Shown piece by piece: positions 15,876 to 26,160 of a DNA stretch of 64,000 nucleotides. A program made the position numbers and the translations under genes. A model generated the notes under the pieces. That model did no database searches. It was given only the letters and a program-made list of their open reading frames with translations, and was not told the DNA's origin. Numbering within the stretch: the stretch's first letter is position 1; every line of letters begins with the position of its first letter. Source of the DNA: Flavobacterium crocinum (GTDB taxonomy: Bacteria > Bacteroidota > Bacteroidia > Flavobacteriales > Flavobacteriaceae); the NCBI RefSeq assembly GCF_003122385.1, contig NZ_CP029255.1, positions 1,674,001 to 1,738,000 on the forward strand. The letters run 5' to 3'.

Positions 15876-15908
15876 CTTAGAACCTTAGTATCTCAGGATC
15901 TTAGTAAC
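15876..15908 (+). repeat. CTTAGNNN array before the second metH gene
   Basis: CTTAGAAC, CTTAGTAT, CTCAGGAT, CTTAGTAA in one 8-bp phase, ending 11 bases before the ATG. Confidence 0.7.
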
Positions 15909-15919
15909 TTTAAAAAAAA

Positions 15920-18595
15920 ATGAAAGAAAAAAGAAGAGACCTTGTATTATCAGGATTAGAACCGTTGATCATCACGCCGGAAAGTGTTTTCGTGAATGTT
16001 GGTGAGCGTACAAATGTAACAGGTTCAAGAAAATTCTTGAGACTAATCAAGGAAGAGAAATATGACGAGGCGCTTGATATTGCAAGACAACAGGTAGAAG
16101 GCGGGGCACAGATCATCGATATTAATATGGATGAAGGAATGCTTGACGGTGTTACTGCAATGACTAAATTTTTGAATTTAATTGCGGCTGAACCAGACAT
16201 TTCAAGAGTTCCGATTATGATTGACAGTTCGAAATGGGAAATCATTGAAGCAGGTCTAAAAGTAGTACAAGGAAAAAGCGTTGTAAACTCGATTTCGTTA
16301 AAAGAAGGAGAAGAAGCTTTTATTCACCACGCCAAATTAATCAAACGTTACGGAGCGGCGGCGATTGTTATGGCTTTCGACGAAGTAGGTCAGGCGGATA
16401 ATTACGATCGTCGAGTAGAGATTTGTCAGCGTTCGTATGATATTTTGGTGAACAAAGTAGGATTCCCTCCGCAGGATATTATTTTCGATTTGAATATTTT
16501 CCCAGTTGCAACGGGAATGGAAGAGCATAGATTGAACGCATTGGATTTCTTTAGAGGAACAAAATGGGTTCGTGAAAACTTGCCTCATGCACATATTAGT
16601 GGTGGAGTAAGTAATGTTTCGTTTTCTTTTAGAGGAAATGATACAGTTCGTGAAGCGATGCACTCGGTGTTTTTATATCACGCAATCAAAAACGGAATGA
16701 CGATGGGAATCGTAAATCCGGAGATGTTGACGATTTACGATGATATTCCGAAAGACTTATTAGAACACGTTGAAGACGTAATTTTAGATAGACGCGATGA
16801 TGCTACGGAACGACTTTTAGATTTTGCCGACAGCGTAAAAGGTGAAGCAAAAAGCGATGAAAAAACGGTTCAGGAATGGCGTTTAGGAACGGTTCAAGAG
16901 CGTATTACACATTCTCTTGTGAAAGGAATTGACGCTTTTATTGAAGAAGATGTAGAAGAAGCACGTTTGGCAGCAACAAAACCTATTGAAGTTATCGAAA
17001 TCAATTTGATGACGGGAATGAATGTGGTTGGAGATTTATTCGGAAGCGGAAAAATGTTCCTGCCTCAGGTGGTAAAATCGGCTCGTGTAATGAAAAAAGC
17101 GGTGGCGTATTTATTGCCTTTTATCGAAGCGAGCAAACAAGCGGGGGACAAACAAGGAAACGGAAAAATCTTGATGGCAACCGTAAAAGGCGACGTTCAC
17201 GATATTGGTAAAAACATCGTTTCGGTGGTTTTGGCTTGTAACAATTATGAGATTGTAGATTTAGGTGTTATGGTGCCTCCGGAAAAAATTATTTCGGCTG
17301 CAATTGAGCATAATGTAGATATCATCGGATTAAGCGGATTGATAACGCCTTCGCTTGACGAAATGGTGTATTTGGCCAAAGAATTAGACAAACAAGGAAT
17401 TAAAATCCCGATTATGATTGGTGGTGCAACCACTTCACGCGCGCATACGGCCGTGAAAATTGCACCTCAATACAGAGAAACTGTAATTCACGTTAACGAT
17501 GCTTCGAGAGCCGTTACCGTTGCCGGAAACCTGTTAGATCATAACAGAAAAATATACGCGGCAGATATTCGTGCAGAATATGATTCTTTTAGAGAAACGT
17601 TCTTAAATCGTTCAAGAGACAAAAATTTCTTAACGATTGAAGATGCTCGTAAAAACAAATTACCATTGGATTGGAGTGAATATACTCCAGTTAAACCAAA
17701 AGTAATTGGTGCACAAACGATCGAAGTAGAATTGGATGTTTTGGTTCCGTATATCGACTGGACGCCATTTTTCCAGACTTGGGAATTGTACGGAAAATAT
17801 CCAGCAATTTTAACGGATGAGGTTGTGGGCGAACAAGCGACTTCGGTTTTTAACGATGCTCAAGCAATGCTGAAAGTAATTCTGGAAGAGAAAAAACTGA
17901 AAGCAAAAGGTATTTACGGAATTTTCCCTGCAAATCAGGTAAATGACGATGATATCGAATTACGCGATGAAAACGGAAAAGTTTTAGAGAAATTCTTAAC
18001 ACTTCGTCAGCAGTCTCAAAAAACTAAAGGTGCACCAAACATCGCTTTAGCCGATTTTATTCTGCCAAAAGAAAGCGGAATAGAAGATTACATGGGAGCT
18101 TTTTGTGTAACAACTGGTTTTGGTGTTGACGAATGGGCTGCGGAATACGAAAAGAATTTAGACGATTATAATTCGATTATGGTGAAAGCGCTTGCCGATC
18201 GTTTTGCTGAGGCTTTCGCCGAATATCTTCACGAGCGAGTTCGTAAAGATTTCTGGGGTTATGACAGCGAAGAATCGTTAACCAACGAAGAATTGATTAA
18301 GGAAAATTATAAAGGAATTCGTCCGGCACCGGGTTATCCGGCTTGTCCTGATCACTTAGAAAAACCAACGATTTGGAAACTTTTAAATGTAGCCGAAGAA
18401 ATTGGAGTGACTTTGACAGAAAGCATGGCGATGTGGCCAGCTTCATCGGTTTCAGGATATTATTTCGGAAATCCAAAAAGCCGCTATTTCGGACTCGGAA
18501 AAATAAAAGAAGATCAGGTTGTAGATTACGCCAAACGACGCAATGTTCCAACGGATTACGCCATGAAATGGTTAAATCCTAATATAGCAGATTAA
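15920..18595 (+). CDS. metH: Methionine synthase, folate/cobalamin/reactivation modules
   Basis: This 891-residue protein carries the rest of cobalamin-dependent MetH. The pterin-binding barrel starts at [15 protein letters not shown] (near residue 20). The B12 cap and B12-binding domains follow, with [10 protein letters not shown] placing the axial histidine at H427. The C-terminal reactivation domain contains [15 protein letters not shown] and binds SAM. It transfers methyl from methyl-tetrahydrofolate to homocysteine held by the separate N-terminal module at 13551-14555. MetF, which makes the methyl donor, follows. Confidence 0.95.
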   Translation: MKEKRRDLVLSGLEPLIITPESVFVNVGERTNVTGSRKFLRLIKEEKYDEALDIARQQVEGGAQIIDINMDEGMLDGVTAMTKFLNLIAAEPDISRVPIMIDSSKWEIIEAGLKVVQGKSVVNSISLKEGEEAFIHHAKLIKRYGAAAIVMAFDEVGQADNYDRRVEICQRSYDILVNKVGFPPQDIIFDLNIFPVATGMEEHRLNALDFFRGTKWVRENLPHAHISGGVSNVSFSFRGNDTVREAMHSVFLYHAIKNGMTMGIVNPEMLTIYDDIPKDLLEHVEDVILDRRDDATERLLDFADSVKGEAKSDEKTVQEWRLGTVQERITHSLVKGIDAFIEEDVEEARLAATKPIEVIEINLMTGMNVVGDLFGSGKMFLPQVVKSARVMKKAVAYLLPFIEASKQAGDKQGNGKILMATVKGDVHDIGKNIVSVVLACNNYEIVDLGVMVPPEKIISAAIEHNVDIIGLSGLITPSLDEMVYLAKELDKQGIKIPIMIGGATTSRAHTAVKIAPQYRETVIHVNDASRAVTVAGNLLDHNRKIYAADIRAEYDSFRETFLNRSRDKNFLTIEDARKNKLPLDWSEYTPVKPKVIGAQTIEVELDVLVPYIDWTPFFQTWELYGKYPAILTDEVVGEQATSVFNDAQAMLKVILEEKKLKAKGIYGIFPANQVNDDDIELRDENGKVLEKFLTLRQQSQKTKGAPNIALADFILPKESGIEDYMGAFCVTTGFGVDEWAAEYEKNLDDYNSIMVKALADRFAEAFAEYLHERVRKDFWGYDSEESLTNEELIKENYKGIRPAPGYPACPDHLEKPTIWKLLNVAEEIGVTLTESMAMWPASSVSGYYFGNPKSRYFGLGKIKEDQVVDYAKRRNVPTDYAMKWLNPNIAD

Positions 18596-18602
18596 AAATA
18601 TA

Positions 18603-18750
18603 GTCGAAAGTCAAAAGTCGTAAAGTCCGAAAGAAAAGGCTTTGGACTTTAGACTTTCAGACTTTAAACTAAAAGATTGATTTAAGTTTTTGATTTCAGA
18701 TTTTTTACACGAACTAAAAACTCAAAACACTTAACTCATAACCCATAACT
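18603..18750 (+). repeat. Heptad arrays between metH and metF
   Basis: A first array begins GTCGAAA, GTCAAAA, GTCGTAA (18603) and continues with GACTTTA, GACTTTC (18645). A second, AAAACTC, AAAACAC, TTAACTC, ATAACCC, ATAACTT (18716-18750), ends seven bases before the metF ATG. The stretch between them is only weakly periodic. Confidence 0.6.
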
Positions 18751-18756
18751 TAAAAA

Positions 18757-19713
18757 ATGAAAGTAACAGAGCATATAGAAAACGCCAAAGGAAAAACATT
18801 ATTCTCATTTGAAATTATTCCGCCTCAAAAGGGGAAGAGCATTCAGGAATTATACGATAATATTGATCCGTTGATGGAATTTAATCCGCCATTTATTGAT
18901 GTAACGACTTCTCGTGAAGAATATATTTACATTGATAAAGGTAACGGACTTTTGGATAAGAAATTAACTCGTATGCGTCCGGGAACGCTTGGAATTTGCG
19001 CTTCTATAAAACACAAATACAATGTTGACACTGTTCCGCATTTGCTTTGCGGTGGTTTTACCAAAGAAGAAACCGAGTATATGCTGGTTGATTGTCATTA
19101 TTTAGGAATCAACAATGTAATGGCGCTTCGTGGTGATGCAATGAAAGACGAACAGTCTTTTGTGCCAAAAGCAGGAGGAAATCATTACGCAGTTGATTTG
19201 GTGAAACAAATTAAAGATTTAAACTGCGGGCAATACCTTCACGAAGTAATCGATACCGATAACAAAGCAGATTTTTGTATTGGTGTTGCAGGATATCCGG
19301 AAAAACATTTAGAATCTCCATCTTTACAATCTGATTTAAAAAGATTAAAAGAAAAAGTAGACGCAGGAGCTGATTATGTGGTAACACAAATGTTTTTTGA
19401 CAACTCAAAATATTTTGCCTTTGTAGAAAAAGCAAGAGAAATGGGCATCACAATTCCGATTATTCCTGGAATTAAGCCAATTGCTGTTCAAAGACATTTA
19501 CAGGTTTTACCGCAAATTTTCAGAATCGATTTACCTGAAGATTTAATCGATGCGGTTGATAAATGCAAAAATAATGCTGAAATCAAACAAGTCGGAATCG
19601 AATGGGCGATTCAGCAGTCATTAGAATTAAAAGCTGCCGGAGTTCCGTTTTTACACTATTATTCAATGGGGAAGTCGGAGAACATTCGTCAGATCGCGAG
19701 TCAGGTTTTTTAA
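18757..19713 (+). CDS. metF: Methylenetetrahydrofolate reductase
   Basis: This 318-residue flavoenzyme reduces methylene-THF to methyl-THF, the methyl donor for MetH. The barrel begins with FSFEIIPPQKG, contains ALRGD (near residue 127) for flavin/folate binding, and has the conserved GADYVVTQMFFDN and IIPGIKPI. Length is normal for a bacterial MetF. It closes the sulfur/methionine block, followed by MITE-like repeats rather than a clear terminator. Confidence 0.95.
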   Translation: MKVTEHIENAKGKTLFSFEIIPPQKGKSIQELYDNIDPLMEFNPPFIDVTTSREEYIYIDKGNGLLDKKLTRMRPGTLGICASIKHKYNVDTVPHLLCGGFTKEETEYMLVDCHYLGINNVMALRGDAMKDEQSFVPKAGGNHYAVDLVKQIKDLNCGQYLHEVIDTDNKADFCIGVAGYPEKHLESPSLQSDLKRLKEKVDAGADYVVTQMFFDNSKYFAFVEKAREMGITIPIIPGIKPIAVQRHLQVLPQIFRIDLPEDLIDAVDKCKNNAEIKQVGIEWAIQQSLELKAAGVPFLHYYSMGKSENIRQIASQVF

Positions 19714-19740
19714 GGTTTTTTTCCTGATACAACGTTCGTT

Positions 19741-19842
19741 TTGTCATTTCGACGAAGGAGAAATCTTCACGAGAAGCTCGACAAAGATTGGATTCTCTTT
19801 GCGGAGTTACTTGCGAAGATTTCTCCTTCGTCGAAATGACAA
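19741..19842 (+). repeat. MITE-like 102-bp inverted-repeat element, copy 1
   Basis: The ends are perfect 28-base inverted repeats (19741-19768 against 19815-19842) built on GTCATTTCGACGAAGGAG. The centre contains GACAAAGATTGG and TTTGCGGAGTTACTTGCG. No coding capacity is evident. Confidence 0.85.
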
Positions 19843-19862
19843 GAATGTGACTAAAGTGTAGT

Positions 19863-19964
19863 TTGTCATTCCGAGGAACGAGGAATCTCACTCGGGTGTC
19901 GACAAAGATTGGCAATCTACTTTGCGGAGTTTTTAGTGTGATTTCTCTTTCGTCGAAATGACAA
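19863..19964 (+). repeat. MITE-like 102-bp inverted-repeat element, copy 2
   Basis: The same length and ends as the copy 20 bases upstream, with TTGTCATTCCGAGG at the left, CGTCGAAATGACAA at the right, and the same GACAAAGATTGG and TTTGCGGAG centre. The left arm has drifted. Confidence 0.8.
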
Positions 19965-20012
19965 AAAGCTTGGAATTTGGTATTTTTTTTATTGGAATTT
20001 AATTTAAGAATT

Positions 20013-20666
20013 ATGAAAAATGAAGAACTACAAGCCATAGCCTCTCAATTAAAACATCCATCGGGAGAAAAAGGAATCGAAATGGGAAATATGATGAACG
20101 AAACGAACATCAATATGACCAAACATTCGATTCTGAATCTAAATATTTCAAACGAAAATAGAATTCTGGAATTGGGTCACGGAAACGCAGGTCACGTTGA
20201 ATTTTTGTTTGAACAAGCCGAAAAACTTAAATATTATGGACTTGAAATGTCGGAACTGATGTTTCAGGAAGCGCGCCAGATCAACCGAAATTTTGTTTCT
20301 CAAAAACAGGCTTTCTTTTCACTTTACGATGGAAATACAATTCCGTTTGAAGATGAATTATTTGATAAAATATTTACCGTAAACACGATTTATTTTTGGC
20401 AGAAGCCGGAAGAATTGCTTTCAGAAATCTACAGAGTTTTAAAACCAAACGGTAATTTCTGTTTGACATTTGCCGAAGAAGATTTTATGAAGAAACTGCC
20501 TTTTACGCAATTCGAATTTGAATTGTATAGTACTGAAAAAGCACAGGATTTAATCAAAAAATCGGATTTTAAAATCGTTTATACCGAAACACAAACAGAA
20601 CAAGTAAAAAGCAAAACCGGTGAATTGGTTGAGAGAGCTTTTACTACTATTGTGCTAGAGAAATAA
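20013..20666 (+). CDS. Class I SAM-dependent methyltransferase
   Basis: This 217-residue protein has Methyltransf_11 motifs: the SAM-binding ILELGHGNAGH, the acidic YYGLEMS loop, DGNTIPFEDELFDKIF and YRVLKPNG. The frame is open from a TTG at 19977, but the ATG at 20013 gives the better N-terminus because the extension lies in repeat-derived sequence. The substrate is unknown. Its neighbours do not suggest one. Confidence 0.8.
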   Translation: MKNEELQAIASQLKHPSGEKGIEMGNMMNETNINMTKHSILNLNISNENRILELGHGNAGHVEFLFEQAEKLKYYGLEMSELMFQEARQINRNFVSQKQAFFSLYDGNTIPFEDELFDKIFTVNTIYFWQKPEELLSEIYRVLKPNGNFCLTFAEEDFMKKLPFTQFEFELYSTEKAQDLIKKSDFKIVYTETQTEQVKSKTGELVERAFTTIVLEK

Positions 20667-20670
20667 AGTT

Positions 20671-20788
20671 TTGCCACAGATTACAAAGATTAAAAGGATT
20701 TTTTTCTTTTGCCACTAATTTCACAAATTTCCACTAATTAATTTGTTCATTTTAAAATCTGTGTAAATCATTTTAATCTGTGGCAAAA
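20671..20788 (+). repeat. Inverted-repeat element with TTTTGCCACAGATT ends
   Basis: TTTTGCCACAGATT (20671-20684) and its exact complement (20775-20788) enclose AT-rich sequence with further CACTAATTTCACAAATTTCCAC motifs. A similar but diverged arrangement lies at 29575-29648. Confidence 0.7.
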
Positions 20789-20860
20789 AAAATTTTCGCA
20801 AGTTTTTCAGTACTTTCATTCTTTATTATTAACCTTTCTGAATTATAATTCTCTTCAATT

Positions 20861-22084
20861 ATGGAAGTTAAGAAAATCAATTTTTTGCAGAGTTACAGCA
20901 GTATTTTATGGCTTCTTGGCGGTATTATAATTGGAAGTATTTTCGGATTAGTGTTTGGGGAAGATGTGCTGATCATAAAACCGTTGGGAGACATTTTCCT
21001 GAATTTACTTTTCACAGCCATTATTCCGCTTATCTTTTTCACGATTGGTTCTTCGATTGCGAATCTGGAGCGAACAGAAAAATTAGGAAAATTGTTCTTT
21101 ATCATGATTTTGGTTTTTCTTGCTACAATCTTGATTTCGGCTATTGTAATGATTTGCGCAGTTTATCTTTTTCCAATTCATGAAGATATTGCAATTGCCA
21201 GAGTTCCCTTTGAAGAAATAACGTCAGGATCAGCTGGAGATCAAATTGCAAAACTGCTTACAGCAAATGATTTCTTCGAATTATTGTCACGAAAAAGCAT
21301 GCTGGCGTTGATTATCTTTTCATTTCTAATTGGTTTTGCCACATTACAATCGGGAGAAAAAGGGAATGCTTTCAAGAGTTTTCTAGATTCAGGAAACGAG
21401 GTAATGAAACAGCTTTTGAACATTATAATGAAGTTTGCCCCAATTGGTTTAGGAGCTTATTTTGCTTATCAGGTTGGTGTTTTTGGTCCACAATTGTTGG
21501 GAGTTTATGCAAAACCTATGGCCGTTTACTATGCAGCCTGTATTTTCTATTTCTTTGTCTTCTTTAGTTTATATGCACTTGTTGCTGGCGGAAAAATAGC
21601 TTTTAAAGTTTTCTGGAGCAATAATATTACACCGTCATTAACTGCAGTAGGAACTTGCAGCAGTATTGCCACGATTCCGGCAAATTTAGAAGCAGCAGAA
21701 AAAATGGGAATTCCGGCACATGTTCGTAATTTGGTAATTCCACTTGGTGCACCTTTGCATAAAGACGGTTCAAGTATGTCTTCTATCTTAAAAATAACCT
21801 TTTTGTTTGCTATGTTTGGTAAAGATTTTTCAGATCCGATGACGATTCTTTTAGTACTTGGGATTACAGTTGTAGTTTCAATTGTTGAAGGAGGAATCCC
21901 AAATGGAGGCTATATTGGCGAAATCTTAGCTATTACCGTTTATGGCTTTCCTATGGAACAAGCTTTACCAGTTGCCATGATTTTAGGAACTCTGGTTGAC
22001 CCCATTGCGACTTTACTAAATGCCAACGGAGACGTAATTTGTTCTATGATGGTTTCACGATTTTCGGAGAAAACCAAATGGTAG
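20861..22084 (+). CDS. Dicarboxylate/amino acid:cation symporter (DAACS/SDF family)
   Basis: This 407-residue protein has about eight membrane helices and the two re-entrant loops of the family. The serine-rich loop is GTCSSIATIPANLE and the last helix holds the conserved LLNANGD. The usual NMDGT-type segment is replaced by APLHKDGSSMSS, so the bound substrate or ion may differ from classic glutamate carriers. It imports or exchanges acidic or small neutral solutes across the inner membrane. A PLP decarboxylase gene follows after 108 bases, which hints at a shared substrate. Confidence 0.88.
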   Translation: MEVKKINFLQSYSSILWLLGGIIIGSIFGLVFGEDVLIIKPLGDIFLNLLFTAIIPLIFFTIGSSIANLERTEKLGKLFFIMILVFLATILISAIVMICAVYLFPIHEDIAIARVPFEEITSGSAGDQIAKLLTANDFFELLSRKSMLALIIFSFLIGFATLQSGEKGNAFKSFLDSGNEVMKQLLNIIMKFAPIGLGAYFAYQVGVFGPQLLGVYAKPMAVYYAACIFYFFVFFSLYALVAGGKIAFKVFWSNNITPSLTAVGTCSSIATIPANLEAAEKMGIPAHVRNLVIPLGAPLHKDGSSMSSILKITFLFAMFGKDFSDPMTILLVLGITVVVSIVEGGIPNGGYIGEILAITVYGFPMEQALPVAMILGTLVDPIATLLNANGDVICSMMVSRFSEKTKW

Positions 22085-22192
22085 CTTCATTATAAATACC
22101 ACATTTTTTACTTTAAATTATTATCATTTCATAACTAAAGGTTTCGACTCCCTCAGCCGGACATTAGTATGAGATCAATTACTATATAAATT

Positions 22193-23599
22193 ATGAATTC
22201 AATATTACAGCAGGATTTAAACAATTTCGAAAAAATTTTAGAAAAGGCGAAGCAGCAGGGAATTAATTTCTTGAATAACCTGGAAAATATACCAACTTCA
22301 AACAAAAACACAATAGATTCAAAACGTAATTTAAATGAATTAGGTTTAGGTTCTGAAGAAGCTTTAAAAGAATTTAATAATAGATTAGCTCCTTTATTAG
22401 TTTCTTCTCCTGGACCCCGTTATTGGGGATTTGTAACCGGCGGTTCAACTCCGGCTTCTATTGTGGGCGACTGGCTGGCATCGGTTTATGATCAAAACAC
22501 ACAATCTGTAACTTCACAGGGAGGGAATTCAGCTTTAATAGAACTTGAAACAATTAATTTACTGCTTCAGTTATTAGAACTTCCAGATTCCTTTTTGGGC
22601 GGATTTGTTACTGGAGCTACAATGTCAAATTTTACCAGCTTAGCCGTTGCCAGACAATGGTTTGGGAAACAATTTGGAAAAGATTATGCTAAAAACGGAA
22701 TTTCTGAAACCATCAATATTTTAACTGCAACGCCGCATTCATCTTCAATCAAATCATTATCGATGTTAGGAATCGGAAGTCAGAATTATACTGTTGTAAA
22801 AACAACTGAAGGGAACCGTGAAGCTTTAGATATAAATGATTTAGAAGAAAAAATAAAAGCTTTAAACGGAAAACCCTTTATTTTGATTTCGAGTGCAGGA
22901 ACGGTAAATACGGCCGATTTTGATGATTTTGAAGCGATTAGTGAGTTAAAAGAGAAATACAATTTCTGGTGGCATATTGATGGTGCTTTTGGAGGTTTTG
23001 CTGCGGTTTCAGAAAGATACAAACATTATGTAAAAGGCTGGGATGGAGCAGACAGTATTACAATTGACTGTCATAAATGGCTGAATGTCCCTTACGAAAG
23101 TGCTTTTTATTTAATTAAAAAAGATCATATCCATCTACAGATTGAAACCTTTCAAAATTCAAATGCACCATATTTAGGAAATGCATTGGAGAATTTTAAT
23201 TATTTGAATGTAGTTCCTGAAAATTCACGTCGTTTAAGAGCATTGCCGGTTTGGTTTTCTTTAGTGGCGTACGGAAAAGAAGGTTTTCAGGATTTGATTG
23301 AAAAAAGTACATTATTAGCACTTCATTTTGGAAATGCTTTGGTTGATGACGGAAGATTTGAACTTTTGGCACCAATCAGACTTAACAATGTATGTTTTAC
23401 TTTGAAAGGAAATGAAAATCAGGATAATGTAAATAGCTTTCTAGCAAAATTAAATGATACAGGAAAAGTGTTTATGACGCCGACTTTTTATCAGCATAAG
23501 AAAGGTATCCGCGCTTCTTTTGTAAATTGGAGAACAACTGAAGAAGATATTAAAATGGTAATGGAAGTGATGAAGAATATTATTAATGATAATTTCTAA
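22193..23599 (+). CDS. Group II PLP-dependent decarboxylase
   Basis: This 468-residue enzyme belongs to the aromatic/glutamate decarboxylase group. The cofactor lysine is K295 in DCHKWLN. WHIDGAFGG holds the aspartate that contacts the pyridine nitrogen. SAGTVNTADFDD and an N-terminal PRYWGFVTGG segment also match. The amino-acid substrate cannot be told. The upstream symporter may deliver it or exchange the product, an inference from position only. Confidence 0.85.
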   Translation: MNSILQQDLNNFEKILEKAKQQGINFLNNLENIPTSNKNTIDSKRNLNELGLGSEEALKEFNNRLAPLLVSSPGPRYWGFVTGGSTPASIVGDWLASVYDQNTQSVTSQGGNSALIELETINLLLQLLELPDSFLGGFVTGATMSNFTSLAVARQWFGKQFGKDYAKNGISETINILTATPHSSSIKSLSMLGIGSQNYTVVKTTEGNREALDINDLEEKIKALNGKPFILISSAGTVNTADFDDFEAISELKEKYNFWWHIDGAFGGFAAVSERYKHYVKGWDGADSITIDCHKWLNVPYESAFYLIKKDHIHLQIETFQNSNAPYLGNALENFNYLNVVPENSRRLRALPVWFSLVAYGKEGFQDLIEKSTLLALHFGNALVDDGRFELLAPIRLNNVCFTLKGNENQDNVNSFLAKLNDTGKVFMTPTFYQHKKGIRASFVNWRTTEEDIKMVMEVMKNIINDNF

Positions 23600-23606
23600 A
23601 ATATAG

Positions 23607-23634
23607 AAGAGCCTGTTTGAAGGAACAGGCTCTT
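23607..23634 (+). terminator. Hairpin between convergent genes
   Basis: AAGAGCCTGTT (23607-23617) pairs with AACAGGCTCTT (23624-23634). There is no T run on the plus strand and only a weak one on the minus strand, so intrinsic termination is uncertain. Confidence 0.5.
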
Positions 23635-23683
23635 AACTAACACAAAAAAAAACAAAAAACAAGGTATTTAAAGAACGAAACTT

Positions 23684-25798
23684 TTATATACGGTATGTAA
23701 ATGCAATTGTCGCAATTCGATTGTCAAGATCATATCTCTTGTCAATGCTTGTCTGCGCAACTACAGATTTGATGTAGAAATTATTGGTATTAAAAACATC
23801 GGTGAAATTCAATTTAATGTTTCCTTTTTTGGCTAAAACTTGCTTGGAAATTCCGATGCTGAAATCGAAGAATCCATCTCTTTGATAAACCCCCAGATTA
23901 GATTTCGATTGATATTGTGCATTTCCTTCTGCTTTCCAGGTATCTGTAATAGTGAAAGAATTCTGAACGCTTACATTTAACGTCATTATCGGATCGATTG
24001 TAGAACTGTTTAAGACATTCCCAGCAAACTTGTTCTCAAAAACATTAAATAAAGTATTTACAGACCACCATTTATTTAATTCGGTAGTATTAGTAATGTT
24101 TACTCCGTAATTATAAGACTTGTCCACATTGATCTGAGTCGTAATTGTCGTATTAGTGTCCGGGTTATAATTGTAAACTTCTGTGAAAACATCTTTTGTG
24201 CTATTGAAATAAACCGAAGCCATAAAATTACTTTTCCAGGCGTAACCAATTTCCATAGCATGCGTAATCTCTGGAATCAGGTTCGGATTTCCCTGTGAAT
24301 AATTGAATGAATCATCATAGAAACGAAACGGATTCAAATCAAACTGACTTGGTCTGTTGATTCTTTTACTGTAAGAAGCATGAGCCGAATGATTGCTTGT
24401 GAATTCATATTTTAAAGAAAGACTCGGAAACCATTTCAGATAATCATCCTTATGTTCTTCGTTCAGCGTTTTCTGATCAATGTTTATTGCAGTGTATTCA
24501 GTTCTTAAACCAGCCTGAATATTCAATTTTTCCAACTGATATTTATAATTCGCATAAGCAGCATAAATCTGTTCGTTATACTCAAAATAATTGGTCGAAT
24601 TAAAGTCGATTAACCATCGATTGTTGTCGTAATATTCGTAAACAGAAGGATTATCGTTATTCTTAATGCTGGCTTTGAAACCCCATTCAATACATTGTTT
24701 TTCTTTAAACGGATTTACAAAATCAACTTTTCCGGTGAAAACTTTTAGTTGTGAAGGAATATATCCTCGACGATCATTTACTGTTGTTGCATTAGCGCTG
24801 TTGTCAGCACTTTGAAATTGGTTCGATCTGAATTTTGAAGTTTCGTATTCAAAATCAAAAGACATGTTTTTTCCTTCTGTATTAAATTTATGTATTCCGG
24901 AAAAAGCATAGGTATAATCAAACCATTTTTCTTTACTGTCATTATAAGTCAGAGCATCAAAAATAGGCTGATTTGCTGTGTTTACAACCGTATTTGTTCC
25001 GTTGGCCATATTTTGATAACGACCAATTTTGGCATCAACATAAACTTCTAAATTAGTTTTAGGAGAAACTTCATATTGCGTTCCAATCTTGAAATTATTA
25101 GAAGTCAAAGGCTCGTCTGTAATTGAGGTCTGATGATTTTTACTGGCAATTTCCTGACGTGTCTGATCTGTAAACTGTATCTGATTGAATTCTTTATGTT
25201 CTTCTTCGCCTCGGAAAGTATAACTGTAGTTTCCAAAAACGCCCCATTTGTTTTTATTATAATTTAAATTAAAACCAGAATTCGTTCTGTTTTTTCTGCC
25301 TCGTCCATAACTAGTAAAAGCAGTTCCTTTTAATCCGGATGCATTAGGTTTCTTTAAAATAATATTAATGATTCCGGCTTTTCCGGCTGCATCATATTTA
25401 GAAGAAGGATTTGTAATAACTTCAATTTGTTTAATATTGGATGAGGTTGTAGCTTTTAAATAATTAGCTAATTCTTTTTGAGAAAGTTGGGTTAATTTAC
25501 CATTTATCATAACAGCAACACCTTGTTGGCCGCGAATAGACAAATCACCATCCTGAGACACCACAACGCCAGGGGCACGCGATAAAACATCAAGTGCGGT
25601 ACCACCTTCAGATACAATGCTGTTTTCTACATTAAAAACAAGACGGTCTGACTTTTGCGTATATAAAACTTTCTTTTTGCTAATCACAATTTCATCTAAT
25701 GCATTTATAGTGGTTTCAACAATACTGTCATTCTCTTTTTCTTGTGAAAACCCATATACCGAAAAAGCAAGCATAAGGGAGGTTATAATATTTTTCAT
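23684..25798 (-). CDS. TonB-dependent outer membrane receptor, outer-membrane beta-barrel family
   Basis: This 704-residue protein starts with a signal peptide (cleavage likely after SVYGFSQ, near residue 19). A plug domain follows (about residues 45-150: ALDVLSRAPGVVVSQDG, IRGQQGVAVMINGK, IEVITNPSSKYDAAG), then a large barrel of alternating beta strands. Unlike many relatives it lacks an N-terminal carboxypeptidase-regulatory domain. It would take up an unknown ligand with TonB energy. Neither a SusD partner nor a FecR-type regulator is nearby. Confidence 0.85.
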   Translation of the reverse strand: MKNIITSLMLAFSVYGFSQEKENDSIVETTINALDEIVISKKKVLYTQKSDRLVFNVENSIVSEGGTALDVLSRAPGVVVSQDGDLSIRGQQGVAVMINGKLTQLSQKELANYLKATTSSNIKQIEVITNPSSKYDAAGKAGIINIILKKPNASGLKGTAFTSYGRGRKNRTNSGFNLNYNKNKWGVFGNYSYTFRGEEEHKEFNQIQFTDQTRQEIASKNHQTSITDEPLTSNNFKIGTQYEVSPKTNLEVYVDAKIGRYQNMANGTNTVVNTANQPIFDALTYNDSKEKWFDYTYAFSGIHKFNTEGKNMSFDFEYETSKFRSNQFQSADNSANATTVNDRRGYIPSQLKVFTGKVDFVNPFKEKQCIEWGFKASIKNNDNPSVYEYYDNNRWLIDFNSTNYFEYNEQIYAAYANYKYQLEKLNIQAGLRTEYTAINIDQKTLNEEHKDDYLKWFPSLSLKYEFTSNHSAHASYSKRINRPSQFDLNPFRFYDDSFNYSQGNPNLIPEITHAMEIGYAWKSNFMASVYFNSTKDVFTEVYNYNPDTNTTITTQINVDKSYNYGVNITNTTELNKWWSVNTLFNVFENKFAGNVLNSSTIDPIMTLNVSVQNSFTITDTWKAEGNAQYQSKSNLGVYQRDGFFDFSIGISKQVLAKKGNIKLNFTDVFNTNNFYIKSVVAQTSIDKRYDLDNRIATIAFTYRI

Positions 25799-26103
25799 TT
25801 TGTTTGAATTTTGGCATCCTCTAAATCATGATTTAAAAAACAATCTTTATAAGTTTTTTTAATTAGAAATTTATTGCAGTACAATTTTTTCTAATCGATT
25901 TGAAAACTTCTTTTGAAGATTTGATGCATAAATTGAAACAGTAGAAATGTTCTTTTTAAAGGGGTGGAGTGTACGTAACATACTTGTGGCATTTATATTT
26001 TGATTTGCCAAAGATATAACTATTTATAATAAGTCTAAATAAAAATAGAAATTAATTTGTGTTTTTTTGTTTAGTTTATTGGTTAAGAGTGTTTAATGAA
26101 ATA
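25799..26103. other. Intergenic leader of the TonB receptor gene
   Basis: This AT-rich gap contains no gene. TATCTTTG on the minus strand (26009-26016) fits a -7 box for the receptor gene, but no matching -33 TTG is visible. No repeat family member was found here. Confidence 0.4.
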
Positions 26104-26143
26104 GAAAAGCGGTTTGTTTTTAATTAAAAACAAACCGCTTTTC
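26104..26143 (-). terminator. 40-bp perfect palindrome after gldA
   Basis: GAAAAGCGGTTTGTTTTTAA and its exact complement form a 40-base palindrome 18 bases beyond the gldA stop, with T-rich sequence on the minus strand. Confidence 0.75.
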
Positions 26144-26160
26144 TACTGATAACTGTAAAA

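Noticed and set aside
19583..20038. Open frame of about 151 residues on the minus strand after metF
   Set aside because: It is a translation of the end of metF and the two MITE-like inverted repeats; residues repeat with the elements and no family features appear.
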